In this document: one piece after another, positions 22,567 to 31,418 of the stretch | How the letters are laid out: each line of letters opens with the position of its first letter | How positions within the stretch are numbered: the first letter of the stretch is position 1 | Origin: Thiolapillus brandeum | Lineage (GTDB): Bacteria; Pseudomonadota; Gammaproteobacteria; Chromatiales; Chromatiaceae | Length of the DNA: 64,000 bases | NCBI RefSeq assembly: GCF_000828615.1 | Contig: NZ_AP012273.1 | Location: 1-64,000, forward strand | Reading direction: 5' to 3' | The notes under the pieces: model-generated | The model's input: the letters and a program-made list of their open reading frames with translations, nothing else | Told to the model about the DNA's origin: nothing | Database searches by the model: none | Program-made: the position numbers and the translations under genes

Positions 22567-23220
22567 GTGGAAAATGGCAACTTTGAACAGTTATTTATAG
22601 ATGTTTTCGAAAAAACAACAACGTCTAAACAGCGATATTCAGCGAACGAATTGGCATGCATTCAGGAAACCCTGGGGTTCAATTTCCCAGATATGCTTCA
22701 CGAATTCTACATCCTGTTCGGAAAATCAAAATATAGAATAAATACATTTTTCAAACTACTTGATCCTTCATCAGTAACGAAAGAACGCGGATACATTATT
22801 TTTAGTGAGGGAAATTTAACTGACGTAAAAAGCAAATATGGAGTCAAAGATGATTCAACGGAGTTAGATCCTGTGATTTATGAGTTTAGTTGCGATGAGG
22901 GGGATGAGAAAATTCATAGAACAGATAATCGCCTGAGATGCTTCTTATCAGGATTTATCACGATAGCAGCATTGAATGCCTACTCAATAAAGGGGTGTCA
23001 ATTGGAGTTTGATGTCGAAAAAGAAGGGTGCCGTGTTTTTGATAACTATAAATATATATTCGCAAATAGCTCCCAGACAACGTTCGTTGATCCAGGGAAG
23101 GTTGTTTTTATAACATGGGATGACGAACCTGGTGGAACTGGATTTGGCATGGCTTATACAAGAAATGAAAAAGATCTTCTGGCGATAAAAAATGATTTAA
23201 TAAAAGAAAGGATGTTATGA
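22567..23220 (+). CDS. SUKH-type (SMI1/KNR4-like) immunity protein candidate
   Basis: The 217-residue protein has the look of the SUKH superfamily, whose bacterial members neutralise polymorphic toxins: an N-terminal helical start, the ELACIQETLGFNFPDMLHEF segment matching the E..LGF.LP..L.EFY core, and a later beta-rich part with a final helix. GTG at 22567 follows AGGAGA by 9 nt. No toxin gene lies nearby, so it would be an orphan immunity gene. Superfamily-level call only; the cognate toxin is unknown. Confidence 0.6.
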   Translation: MENGNFEQLFIDVFEKTTTSKQRYSANELACIQETLGFNFPDMLHEFYILFGKSKYRINTFFKLLDPSSVTKERGYIIFSEGNLTDVKSKYGVKDDSTELDPVIYEFSCDEGDEKIHRTDNRLRCFLSGFITIAALNAYSIKGCQLEFDVEKEGCRVFDNYKYIFANSSQTTFVDPGKVVFITWDDEPGGTGFGMAYTRNEKDLLAIKNDLIKERML

Positions 23221-23241
23221 GAAGATAGCCATGTCAATTGA

Positions 23242-23439
23242 TTCGCACATATTGTTACGCAGCATATCGTAAAATTCAGGTTTTTTGCGGCGTCAGGCAT
23301 AAAAAATGACCTCGAAAAATGGGGAAAACGTACCGATGAGGAGAAGCGTGCTATTTTGGTGAAAGATAACACAACGCCTCAAACGCCAGATTCAGTTATA
23401 ACTCCGGGGCCTTTAAATGGAGATGTTGAACTTGATTAA
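23242..23439 (+). pseudogene. Gene fragment without start
   Basis: An open frame of about 65 codons runs from after a stop at 23239 to TAA at 23437 and reads as protein-like sequence (for example KNDLEKWGKRTDEEKRAILV) but has no ATG, GTG or TTG in a good position. It is probably the 3' end of a truncated accessory gene. Its end overlaps the start of the FkbM pseudogene. Function unknown. Confidence 0.4.
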
Positions 23440-24216
23440 AGGATTGTTGAAAAACCGGATACGGAATGACTATTGGTTGTACGCGAGCTGGTATAAGCAG
23501 AATTTCGGGCTCTTTCCTGCCCTTTGGAGCTATATCCGTCTGATACGAAACAACGGTCTGGGTAGCGCTCCCAATCCTGTCAGTGGGGGGAAGGTGTATC
23601 TACGCCCCGGTACTACGGATCAGGATGTCTATGACCAGATTTTCCTGACCCGAGAATATGATATTGACTTGGTGACCCGGCGGTCATCATCGATGCTGGT
23701 GCGCATATTGGCATGTCTGCCGTGTTTTTTGCCAGCAAGTACCCCAAAGCAAGGGTAATCGCCATTGAGCCGGAACCCACCAATTATCAGGTCTTGCATC
23801 GAAATGCCCAGGAATACACCAATATCAGCACCATTCAGGCGGGACTCTGGAGCCGAAAGGCGCACCTTTGCATAGAGGATTCCAATGTCGATACCTGGAG
23901 TTTCCGGGTGGTTGAAGATCCCTCCGGCAAAGGTATCCCGGCAATCGGCATACAGGATGTCATGTCGGAATATGGTGTTGAACAGATTGATGTACTGAAG
24001 ATGGACATTGAAGGGGCGGAAGTCGAGGTGCTGAATAACGCCAGCCCCTGGTTCGATGGCGTGAAAAACCTGTTCATCGAACTGCATGACAGGTTTCGTC
24101 CCGGGTGCACGGCAGCATTGCGCGGGGTGCTTGAGGGGCGTAAATATGATGAATCAGAATCCGGGGAAAGCGTCGTCATCCGGAATTTTAGAGTATGCTC
24201 TATGTTTGAAGATTAG
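23417..24216 (+). pseudogene. FkbM-family methyltransferase, frameshifted
   Basis: Two frames together give one FkbM-type SAM methyltransferase of about 265 residues. The first frame (23417 on) carries the N-terminal part to YDIDLV; the second carries VIIDAGAHIGMSAVFFASKYP (SAM-binding loop), VIAIEPEP, DVLKMDIEGAE and the C-terminus to 24216. The frame changes at about 23671-23683, consistent with loss of one base, so the SAM loop is out of frame with the start. A sequencing error is possible. Such enzymes methylate sugars or peptides in surface polysaccharide or secondary metabolism. Confidence 0.8.
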
Positions 24217-24233
24217 AATCAGGAGAAACAGGC

Positions 24234-25829
24234 ATGAACACCCATGCAGAGAATGCAACGGTTTATCTGGTCGGAGGTGGTATCGCTTCTCTGGCGGCGG
24301 CGGTTTATCTCATCAAGGATGCCGGCGTACCGGGCAACAATATCCACGTTCTGGAGCAGGATGATATTCTGGGTGGTGCCTGTGATGGCAGCGGCGAACC
24401 ACAAAAAGGGTTCCTGGTGCGTGGTGGACGCATGCACGAGAAACACTATGAATGCTACTGGGATCTGTTGTCCAACATTCCTTCCTATGATGATCCCAAT
24501 GTTTCGGTAACGGAAGAGTCCTTTGAGTTCAACAGCCGTTTCGTTTCCAATGCGCAGGCCCGCCTGCTGCGGGATGGCAGAAAACTGGATGTCTCCTCAT
24601 TCGGGCTTTCCCTGGCCGATCAGGCGGATCTGCTCAAGCTGACTTTTGTCTCCGAGCATTCCCTGGGTGACAAGCGTATCGAAGACTGGTTCAGCCATGA
24701 ATTCTTCGACACCAACTTCTGGTATATCTGGACCACCATGTTCGCCTTCCAGAAATGGAGTTCCCTGGCCGAGATGCGCCGCTATATGAAGCGCTTTATT
24801 CACCTTGTGGAAGGCCTGCATCGTCTGGGTGGAGTATTGCGCACCAGGTACAACCAGTATCATTCGGTGATCGTACCCCTGCAGCGCTACCTGGAAAAGC
24901 GCGGTGTGCATTTCGATATGCACCAGCAAGTGGTGGATGTGGATTTTGATATTGCCGCCGATGCCAAGACCGCTACCCTGCTGCGGGTGGTGGATCGGGA
25001 TGGCAAGGAGGACGAGATCGTTCTGGGTGACAATCACTATGTGTTCATCACCAACGGCTCCATCACCGAAAGCACGGATACGGGGGCCTGGGACCGGGCG
25101 CCCGTGCTCAAGGACAAGTCCAGTTCCGGAGCCTGGACCTTGTGGGAGCGTATTGCTGCGAAGGACAAATCCTTTGGCAATCCCGGCGTGTTCTGCGACA
25201 ACATCGATTTGCAGAAATGGTATTCCTTTACCGCCACCCTTCAGGATTCCACCTTCCACGACTACATGGAAAACTTTTCCGGCAACACCGATGGCACCGG
25301 CGGTCTGGTGACCATGACGGATTCCAACTGGCTCATGTCCATTGTTATTGCCCGTCAGCCCCATTTCCCCAACCAGCCCAAGGATGTGAAGATCTTCTGG
25401 GGTTACGGCCTGTATCCGGATCGCAAGGGCAACTATGTGAAAAAGAAGATGTCCGAATGCACCGGCGCGGAGATACTCGAAGAACTCTGGTACCACCTCA
25501 AGGTACAGGATCTGATGCGCCCCGTGGTGGATGCTGGCAAGGTGATCAACTGTATTCCCGTGGCCATGCCGTTCATCGACAGCCTGTTCATGCCACGCAA
25601 ACAGGGTGATCGGCCTCTGGTGATTCCTGATGATGCCACCAATTTTGCTTTCCTGGGGCAGTTTGCCGAAGCGCCAAAGGACTGCGTGTTCACGGTGGAA
25701 TACTCTGTGCGTACGGCCATGATGGCCGTGTATGGGCATTTTGAAACGGGGAGGGAAGTGATTCCCGTGTATGACTCCATACACAATCCCCTGGTGCTGA
25801 TGAAGGCCGCCAAGGCCATCAGCCGCTAG
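24234..25829 (+). CDS. Oleate hydratase (MCRA family, FAD)
   Basis: Oleate hydratases add water to the cis-9 double bond of unsaturated fatty acids, giving 10-hydroxy fatty acids, with FAD as structural cofactor. The 531-residue protein matches the family in length and has the FAD-binding N-terminus VYLVGGGIASLAAAVYLI, GGRMHEKHYECYWDLL, FWYIWTTMFAFQKWSSL and the C-terminal FLGQFAEAPKDCVFTVEYSVRTAMMAVY. AGGAG lies 8 nt before the ATG. It stands alone after the accessory stretch; a short inverted-repeat element overlaps its stop codon. Confidence 0.93.
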   Translation: MNTHAENATVYLVGGGIASLAAAVYLIKDAGVPGNNIHVLEQDDILGGACDGSGEPQKGFLVRGGRMHEKHYECYWDLLSNIPSYDDPNVSVTEESFEFNSRFVSNAQARLLRDGRKLDVSSFGLSLADQADLLKLTFVSEHSLGDKRIEDWFSHEFFDTNFWYIWTTMFAFQKWSSLAEMRRYMKRFIHLVEGLHRLGGVLRTRYNQYHSVIVPLQRYLEKRGVHFDMHQQVVDVDFDIAADAKTATLLRVVDRDGKEDEIVLGDNHYVFITNGSITESTDTGAWDRAPVLKDKSSSGAWTLWERIAAKDKSFGNPGVFCDNIDLQKWYSFTATLQDSTFHDYMENFSGNTDGTGGLVTMTDSNWLMSIVIARQPHFPNQPKDVKIFWGYGLYPDRKGNYVKKKMSECTGAEILEELWYHLKVQDLMRPVVDAGKVINCIPVAMPFIDSLFMPRKQGDRPLVIPDDATNFAFLGQFAEAPKDCVFTVEYSVRTAMMAVYGHFETGREVIPVYDSIHNPLVLMKAAKAISR

Positions 25830-25950
25830 CCCGGATATTTCACCGGATCGCGTAGCGGTGACAAAGTGTAACCCGGCCAATATGTGCATAAACCTTTGTT
25901 TTCACTGATGAATAAATGAAATCCCGAACGGTCTGGTGAAATATCCGGGC
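25829..25950. repeat. 122-bp element with perfect 16-bp terminal inverted repeats
   Basis: GCCCGGATATTTCACC at 25829-25844 is repeated exactly inverted at 25935-25950. The 90-bp interior includes a small CACCG/CGGTG hairpin next to the left arm and no gene. The left end overlaps the last base of the oleate hydratase stop. The structure suits a MITE, or a paired end of a deleted insertion sequence. Confidence 0.65.
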
Positions 25951-26196
25951 ATAGGATTATGCAAGCCATGTTTTGCCGAAACCCGCAACAGGGAAGGGAA
26001 ACTGATCGATGACTTACCGACGACTGTTCATTGTTGCTGCCATTCTGGCTGTCCTGGTGAATTTTCTGCTTGCGGGCTTTGCGCCTTATTTCATGGTGCT
26101 GATTCCCGGGTTTCCTTTTCTCCTTCTGCTGGTCTTGCCGGCATCGGGAAAACGTGTAGGCGATGAAAATACGGCAGGAATCATGGGGGCGGGAAT

Positions 26197-27594
26197 GAGC
26201 TATAGTCAAATCTGGTGTACAGCCTGATCAGGCGACGTTCCTGCTGTCGTCGGTTTCGTTGTTCACTTCCTCTTCCACTCCATCTCTGAATTTTACACCC
26301 TCGATGATTTTGGCCAGGTAATTGAATCCCCGGATCCTGCGCCAGCGCTTCTCGGCACTCATCCCCAGCTTGTAGAGCATCGCCAGCATGGTGTTCCGGC
26401 TCACGCAGCCTTTCGTCTGGTCCGTTCGGTGACGGATCGTGGCAAAAGTCGATTCGATCGGATTCGTCGTCCGAATATGCACCCAGTGCTCGGCCGGGAA
26501 ATCGTAGAAGGCCAGCAGGGCCTCCCGGTCCTTCTCCAGGCAGGCCACCGCCTTCGGGTACTTGGCTTGGTAGGTCTTCACAAAGTGAGCGAGGGCCTTG
26601 TGGGCCGAGGCCCGGTTCTCGGCCATCCAGATCTCCTGCAACGCCTTCTTCGCCTTGGGCTGTACACCCTTGGGAAGATAGTTCAGCACGTTCGCCGTCT
26701 TATGCACCCAGCAGCGCTGATGACGGGTCTCGGGATACACCTCATCCAGCGCTGCCCAGAAGCCCAGAGCACCATCTCCCGCGGCCAGTTTCGGCGCTTC
26801 CTCAAGACCATGCTTCTTCAGGTCCAGCAGTACCTCCCGCCAACTCTGAGTGGATTCCCGCACCCCGTCCTCAATGGCCAGAAAATGCTTTTCGCCCCGC
26901 TCATTGACCCCGATGATCACCAGGGCGCACAGCTTCTGGCGCTCGGCCCTCAGGCCGCTGTAGATGCCGTCTGCCCACCAATAAACCCAGCGATCCCGGC
27001 TCACATCCCGGCAGCACCATTCGGTATATTCCGCTTCCCAGTCCCGTTTCAGGCGGCCAATCACCGAGGCCGACAACCCTTTCGCCTCGGAACCGACCAG
27101 CACCTCCAGGGCCTCCTGCATCTGACCGGTCGAGATGCCTTTCAAATACAGCCAGGGCAGGGCTGCCTCTACCCGACGGGCCTTCCTCACGTAGGGTGGC
27201 ACCAGCGAGGATCTAAATACCACCGCCTCCTCACCGCGGCTGCGAACCTTCGGCACCTTGACCGACACCGGACCCACGCCGGTCAGGATCTCCCGCTCCG
27301 GCAGGTAGCCATTGCGAACCACCGTTCGCCGGCCCTGTTCGTCCACTTCCCCCGTGTAGCGGGCCAGCAAATCGGCCAGTTCTGCCTCGATCGCCTGCTG
27401 AATCAGTCGCTTGGCGCCGTTGTGTAACAGCTCGGTCAACGGATCCTCAATCTCCTCTGGCGACGACAAGGCAACTACGTTATCTTTGCTCATGGTGGCG
27501 TACTCCTCTGCTGTTCATCAGTTCCGAAAAACCGATTTCAGCAAGGTACGCCGCCTTTTTCAATTACTCCGTACACCAGTTTCGAGCATAGCTC
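26197..27594. mobile_element. IS256-family insertion sequence, intact
   Basis: The 1398-bp element has imperfect 26-bp terminal inverted repeats (GAGCTAT at the outside, then CTGGTGTAC; 5 mismatches) at 26197-26222 and 27569-27594. It is bounded by direct repeats GGCGGGAAT (26188-26196 and 27595-27603), a 9-bp target duplication typical of IS256 elements. It carries one full-length transposase gene on the minus strand. Confidence 0.93.
26228..27493 (-). CDS. IS256-family (mutator type) transposase
   Basis: The 421-residue DDE transposase has the family motifs: WADGIY (first Asp), the second Asp in KLAAGDGALGFWAAL, the signature HQRCWVHKTANVLNYLPK, and NPIEST with the catalytic Glu. Its N-terminal half contains the DNA-binding region. 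No stop or frameshift is seen, so the element may still be active. It fills the insertion sequence almost end to end. Confidence 0.96.
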   Translation of the reverse strand: MSKDNVVALSSPEEIEDPLTELLHNGAKRLIQQAIEAELADLLARYTGEVDEQGRRTVVRNGYLPEREILTGVGPVSVKVPKVRSRGEEAVVFRSSLVPPYVRKARRVEAALPWLYLKGISTGQMQEALEVLVGSEAKGLSASVIGRLKRDWEAEYTEWCCRDVSRDRWVYWWADGIYSGLRAERQKLCALVIIGVNERGEKHFLAIEDGVRESTQSWREVLLDLKKHGLEEAPKLAAGDGALGFWAALDEVYPETRHQRCWVHKTANVLNYLPKGVQPKAKKALQEIWMAENRASAHKALAHFVKTYQAKYPKAVACLEKDREALLAFYDFPAEHWVHIRTTNPIESTFATIRHRTDQTKGCVSRNTMLAMLYKLGMSAEKRWRRIRGFNYLAKIIEGVKFRDGVEEEVNNETDDSRNVA

Positions 27595-28046
27595 GGCGGG
27601 AATTGGTGCGCTGCTGTCGATTCTTCCGGCAACACTATTCTTTGCTCATGATATGGTCACCGGCTGGAAAGGCGGTGCAGACATTGGGTTGGGTCTGCTT
27701 TTCCTGTATCTGCCACTGTACTCAGTGGGATTCATGTCCCTGGGTTACATTGGTGGGGAACTGGTTTTGTTCGCACGGCACCGGAACAACAAAAATCTGT
27801 GGGAGCTGATTGGCGCGGTTGCCATATTCCTGGGTATCGGGTTGTGCCTGTATTTTCTGTTTCAGGCCTACTTTGCTCATAGTTTGTTTGAGCGCCATGT
27901 TCGGCTCGATCCTTCTGCGGCTGAGTTGTATCAGGTTGAATTCTGGCGTTACCTGTTGGCTGCCGGGGCCTCTTTGCTGGTTCCCCCGCTGGTGCTGTTG
28001 GTAATAAAGCGGCGGGCAGGGTTGAGAGCAATGGACTGAACCAGAC

Positions 28047-28520
28047 CTATTGGGTTGTTGGCTGGTCGTTGGATGTTTCGCAGTTCACCCGCAGCACGAC
28101 GCCATCCACTCCGGTAACCCTGACCCGGGTGCCCGGGTCGCAGTCGTGGCCCCGGATCTTCCAGGTCGTGTCATCTACACGGATCTTGCCTTCGCCGTTG
28201 ATGATGGGTTGATCCAGGGTGAATATCCGGCCTATGTATTGCTCGCCCCGGCGATTGAGTGTGGGTTCTTCGGAATCCGCTGGTTGCGGATTGAGCCATT
28301 TCCGTCCGATGATCACGGTGATGATGGACAGTCCGGCAAAGGCCAGTACCTGCACCTGCCAGCTGATATCGCTTATCAGCCAGGTCAGCAGGGCGACAAT
28401 CCCTGCGGCCATACCCATCCACATGAAGAACACCCCGGGGGCAAGAATCTCCAGGATCAGCAGGCTGATGCCCAGCACCGCCCAGTGCCAGGCCTGCAGA
28501 TTGTTGAGAAGATCCATCAT
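28047..28520 (-). CDS. NfeD-like membrane protein
   Basis: The 157-residue short NfeD protein has two or three membrane helices (about 10-80, with LEILAPGVFFMWMGMAAGIVALL) and a C-terminal OB-fold (about 90-150). NfeD proteins partner SPFH-domain proteins and may control their oligomerisation in the membrane. It overlaps the 3' end of the SPFH gene by 4 nt, the usual pairing. Confidence 0.9.
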   Translation of the reverse strand: MMDLLNNLQAWHWAVLGISLLILEILAPGVFFMWMGMAAGIVALLTWLISDISWQVQVLAFAGLSIITVIIGRKWLNPQPADSEEPTLNRRGEQYIGRIFTLDQPIINGEGKIRVDDTTWKIRGHDCDPGTRVRVTGVDGVVLRVNCETSNDQPTTQ

Positions 28521-29434
28521 TTTTCTTCTCCCTTGCCCAGGCTGGATTTGGCAACTTCGGCGATCCCCGCCAGGCTGCCAATCAGGTTGGACGCTTCCAG
28601 GGGCATGAGTATCAACTTCTCGTTGGGTGCTGACGCGATATTCTGCAGGGCTTCGGTGTATTTCTGAGCAACGAAGTAATTGATGGCGTTGATATCACCC
28701 TTGGCAATGGCCTGGGAGACCATGGCTGTGGCGCGGGCCTCGGCTTCTGCCAGACGCTCCCGGGCTTCGGCTTCGCGGAAGGCGGCTTCTTTCTCGCCTT
28801 CGGCGGTCAGAATTGCGCTCTGCTTTTCCCCTTCAGCCTTGAGAATCTCGGCCTGACGCAGGCCTTCGGCTTCCAGGATTTGGGCGCGTTTGTCCCGCTC
28901 GGCCTTCATCTGCCGGGCCATGGCGTCCACCAGATCCCGCGGCGGGGCAATATCCTTGATCTCGATACGCGTGGCTTTCACCCCCCAGGGCGTGGTGGCA
29001 TCGTCTACCACATGCAACAGCTGTGCATTGATCTGGTCACGGTTGGAGAGCAGCTCATCCAGATCCATGGAGCCCATGACTGTACGGATATTGGTCATGG
29101 TCAGGTTGAGAATGGCGCGTACCAGATCGTTGACCTCGTAGGAAGCCTTGGCGGCATCCAGAACCTGGTAGAAGATCACACCGTCCACTCCCACCATGGC
29201 ATTGTCCCGGGTGATGATCTCCTGGGATGGCACGTCCAGTACCTGCTCCATCATGTTCATTTTGGTGCCGATCTGATCGATGATGGGAATGATCAGGTTC
29301 AGGCCGGGACGCAGGGTACGGGTGAAGCGCCCGAAGCGTTCTACCGTGTATTCCATACCCTGGGGCACGCGTTTGACTCCGGAAACCACAATAACCACTG
29401 CAAAGACGAGCAGTGCAAGAACGACCATATCCAT
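28517..29434 (-). CDS. SPFH/stomatin-family protein (QmcA-like)
   Basis: The start at 29434 (MDMVVLALLVFAVVIVVSG) gives 305 residues and has TCTCCTT (minus-strand AAGGAGA) at the right distance. An N-terminal membrane helix is followed by the SPFH domain (KRVPQGMEYTVERFGRF, DNAMVGVDGVIFYQVLD) and a long helical region of repeating Glu-Ala-Lys-Arg (about 200-265). Such proteins form large membrane cages and modulate proteases. The NfeD gene follows. Confidence 0.93.
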   Translation of the reverse strand: MDMVVLALLVFAVVIVVSGVKRVPQGMEYTVERFGRFTRTLRPGLNLIIPIIDQIGTKMNMMEQVLDVPSQEIITRDNAMVGVDGVIFYQVLDAAKASYEVNDLVRAILNLTMTNIRTVMGSMDLDELLSNRDQINAQLLHVVDDATTPWGVKATRIEIKDIAPPRDLVDAMARQMKAERDKRAQILEAEGLRQAEILKAEGEKQSAILTAEGEKEAAFREAEARERLAEAEARATAMVSQAIAKGDINAINYFVAQKYTEALQNIASAPNEKLILMPLEASNLIGSLAGIAEVAKSSLGKGEEK

Positions 29435-29495
29435 GCTGTTTCTCCTTGAGCTGGGGGTACAATAAGCACTTCGTATCCCTATCTTACAACAACCC

Positions 29496-30239
29496 ATGAG
29501 TCACTACGCCAAACCGCCCAAGTCCCTGCTGCGCAAGGTGGGCCGCGCCATTGCCGACTATGATCTGATTCGTGAGGGTGATCGCATCCTGCTGGGGGTG
29601 TCTGGGGGCAAGGATTCCCTGAGCCTGCTGCAGATTCTGGCTCACCTGCAGACCTATGCGCCGGTGCATTTCGAGCTGGGCATACTTACGGTGGATCCGG
29701 AGGTGGAAGGCTTCGACCCCTCTTCCCTCACGGACTACTACGACCGCCTGGGCCTGCCCTGGCACTATGCCCGGCAGCCCATCATGGAGGAAGCCAAGGT
29801 GCGCATGAACGGTGATTCTTTCTGCGCCTACTGTGCCCGCATGAAGCGGGGCATCATGTACAGCACCTGCCGGGAGCAGGGTTACAATGTGCTGGCCCTG
29901 GCCCAGCATCTGGATGATCTGGCGGAGAGCTTTCTCATGTCGGCCTTTCATGGCGGTCAGCTGCGCACCATGAAAGCCCATTACCTCAATGATGCCGGCG
30001 ATATCCGCATCATCCGGCCTTTGGTCTATGTGCGGGAGACCCAGACCGCGGCCTTTGCCCAAGCAGCGGGTCTGCCCATCATTCCGGATTCCTGTCCTGC
30101 CTGTTTCACCAGGCCCACCCAGCGGGAGCATATGAAGCAACTGCTGGCGGCGGAGGAGAAACAGAACCAAAACCTTTTTTCCAGCCTGCTCAAGGCCATG
30201 CAGCCCCTGATGACCGAAGGGGAGATTCCCCCGGAATAG
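29496..30239 (+). CDS. ttcA: tRNA 2-thiocytidine biosynthesis protein TtcA
   Basis: TtcA thiolates cytidine 32 in some tRNAs, using ATP and a [4Fe-4S] cluster. The 247-residue protein has the PP-loop SGGKDS at 36-41, the CxxC pair Cys110/Cys113 (FCAYCARMKRG) and a further CPAC (200-203), which supply cluster ligands. It is shorter than the E. coli protein (311), lacking part of the C-terminal extension, as in many other bacteria. It diverges from the SPFH gene. Confidence 0.93.
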   Translation: MSHYAKPPKSLLRKVGRAIADYDLIREGDRILLGVSGGKDSLSLLQILAHLQTYAPVHFELGILTVDPEVEGFDPSSLTDYYDRLGLPWHYARQPIMEEAKVRMNGDSFCAYCARMKRGIMYSTCREQGYNVLALAQHLDDLAESFLMSAFHGGQLRTMKAHYLNDAGDIRIIRPLVYVRETQTAAFAQAAGLPIIPDSCPACFTRPTQREHMKQLLAAEEKQNQNLFSSLLKAMQPLMTEGEIPPE

Positions 30240-30546
30240 CGCGAGACGCGTGTCAGACGGGTCGCTGAAAAAGAAGCCGGGCAGCCAACCCAGCAGCAGC
30301 AGATACAAGGCCGGCATGACAGGCCCGTTGATCAGTTTTTTAGAAAGCCGTTATTCTGTGGCCGGGATGCGGAATAAGGAATTACAGCCATTGCCCCTGT
30401 CCTTGTCCCTGGAACGATGTGCTGATGCTGCCATGTTGAGATTCCTGTAGCAGCAGAGTGGCGACTGGTGATACCAGCCAATGCCGGGCCTCAATATCAC
30501 GAATCCGTGGGTTCAGGAACCCGCTATTGACGGGTATCTCCTGATA
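30240..30546. other. Intergenic stretch between ttcA and the secretin-N-like gene
   Basis: About 307 bp between convergent genes. The minus strand can encode a hydrophobic peptide (MPALYLLLLGWLPGFFF) but has no good start signal. I see no terminator or RNA gene here. Confidence 0.4.
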
Positions 30547-31368
30547 TCAAGGATCGCGGGGCTTGCTGATAAGCTCGACTTTGACCTGCATGGGGAATTC
30601 CCCCGTGGTGGTGGCCGCGGACAGCCCGGAGAGGCCACGTTGGTTGCCCTGTGCCCCCATGACGACGCTGCCCAGATCGATCCACTCACCCAGGCGTCCG
30701 GTGACCCGGGTCCGGATTTCCTGCTGGCGATAGGTGCCTTGCCTGTTGAGTGGTTGGCGGCTGAAGGGGTGGATATCCAGGGTGACCCGATCGCCATTCA
30801 CCCAGGGAGTCACGTAAAAGCCGCTGGTCATGTCCTGGTATTGGCGCTCCCGGTAGAAACGGCCCCAGCCGTCCCGGTATCCGGTGGTGACGGGCATGGA
30901 CATGCCGGTCTGGATAAAGGCGGGCATGCCCTCGGTGGCCCGGAGCTGGCGATCCGCGCTGGTGCTCCAGTTTCTGTCTTTACCGGCGATACGCACCTCC
31001 AGGCCTTCCGGTGAGGCGGGATCACCGATTACCACTTGCCCGTCTTCCCCTGCGGGCAGGCGGCCTTGTGCTGAAATGCCCTGATGGTGTGAGGTAGCGG
31101 AACGCTGTTCCCGCACGCTGATGCGCAACTGGCGGGGTGCCCGGTCGAACTTGTGGATGATCTGCTTCAGTTGGGCGAGGTTCTCCGGAGAGGCCTTGAT
31201 GATCAGCTGTCCGTTCATGCCGGTCACGGTGCTGTCCGGTCCGGCAAAGGGTTTGAGCATGGGCAGGATCTGATCCACGGTCTGATGCTCCAGGGGGATG
31301 ATTTCAAGGGGCCAGTCGGCCCAGGCTCCGGAGATGAGCAACAGAAGGGCAGGCAGTAAGTGTTTCAT
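30547..31368 (-). CDS. Secreted protein with secretin N-terminal-like domain
   Basis: A signal peptide (MKHLLPALLLLISGAWA) is followed by a beta-alpha domain resembling the short N1 domain of secretins (EHQTVDQILPMLKPFAG, then NGQLIIKASPENLAQLKQII, about 27-78). The rest (about 80-273) has alternating strands including SMPVTTGYRDG and GEWIDLGSVV, partly recalling secretin beta regions, but it is far too short for a pore-forming secretin. It is likely a periplasmic or outer-membrane protein. The SLH-sulfatase gene lies 50 bp upstream on the same strand. Confidence 0.75.
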   Translation of the reverse strand: MKHLLPALLLLISGAWADWPLEIIPLEHQTVDQILPMLKPFAGPDSTVTGMNGQLIIKASPENLAQLKQIIHKFDRAPRQLRISVREQRSATSHHQGISAQGRLPAGEDGQVVIGDPASPEGLEVRIAGKDRNWSTSADRQLRATEGMPAFIQTGMSMPVTTGYRDGWGRFYRERQYQDMTSGFYVTPWVNGDRVTLDIHPFSRQPLNRQGTYRQQEIRTRVTGRLGEWIDLGSVVMGAQGNQRGLSGLSAATTTGEFPMQVKVELISKPRDP

Positions 31369-31418
31369 GAGATAAAGCTCCTGTCATCCAGGCCGGAACC
31401 CGTGGATTCCGGCGGTCA

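Larger units (their letters stand above)
26009..28039 (+). pseudogene. Membrane-protein gene interrupted by an IS256-family element
   Basis: The first part (26009-26196) encodes MTYRRLFIVAAILAVLVNF and further hydrophobic sequence; the second (27604-28039) encodes GALLSILPATLFFAHDMVTG and three or four more membrane helices. Removing 26197-27603 (the element and one copy of the duplicated GGCGGGAAT) restores a continuous 207-residue frame through MGAGIGALLSI. The original product was a polytopic membrane protein of unknown function. The interruption looks recent because both halves remain open. Confidence 0.85.

Noticed and set aside
20348-23220. An integron with intI
   Set aside because: No integrase gene and no full attC fold found; kept only as a hypothesis among the findings.
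19933-23458. 13-bp direct repeat GTTGAAAAACCGG at 19933-19945 and 23446-23458 as island ends
   Set aside because: The second copy is inside the FkbM coding region, and no integrase or tRNA is present; chance or relation to the MITE end is as likely.
30255-30317. Minus-strand hydrophobic peptide opening MPALYLLLLGWLPGFFF
   Set aside because: No ribosome-binding site and it reads into the antisense of ttcA; probably chance.
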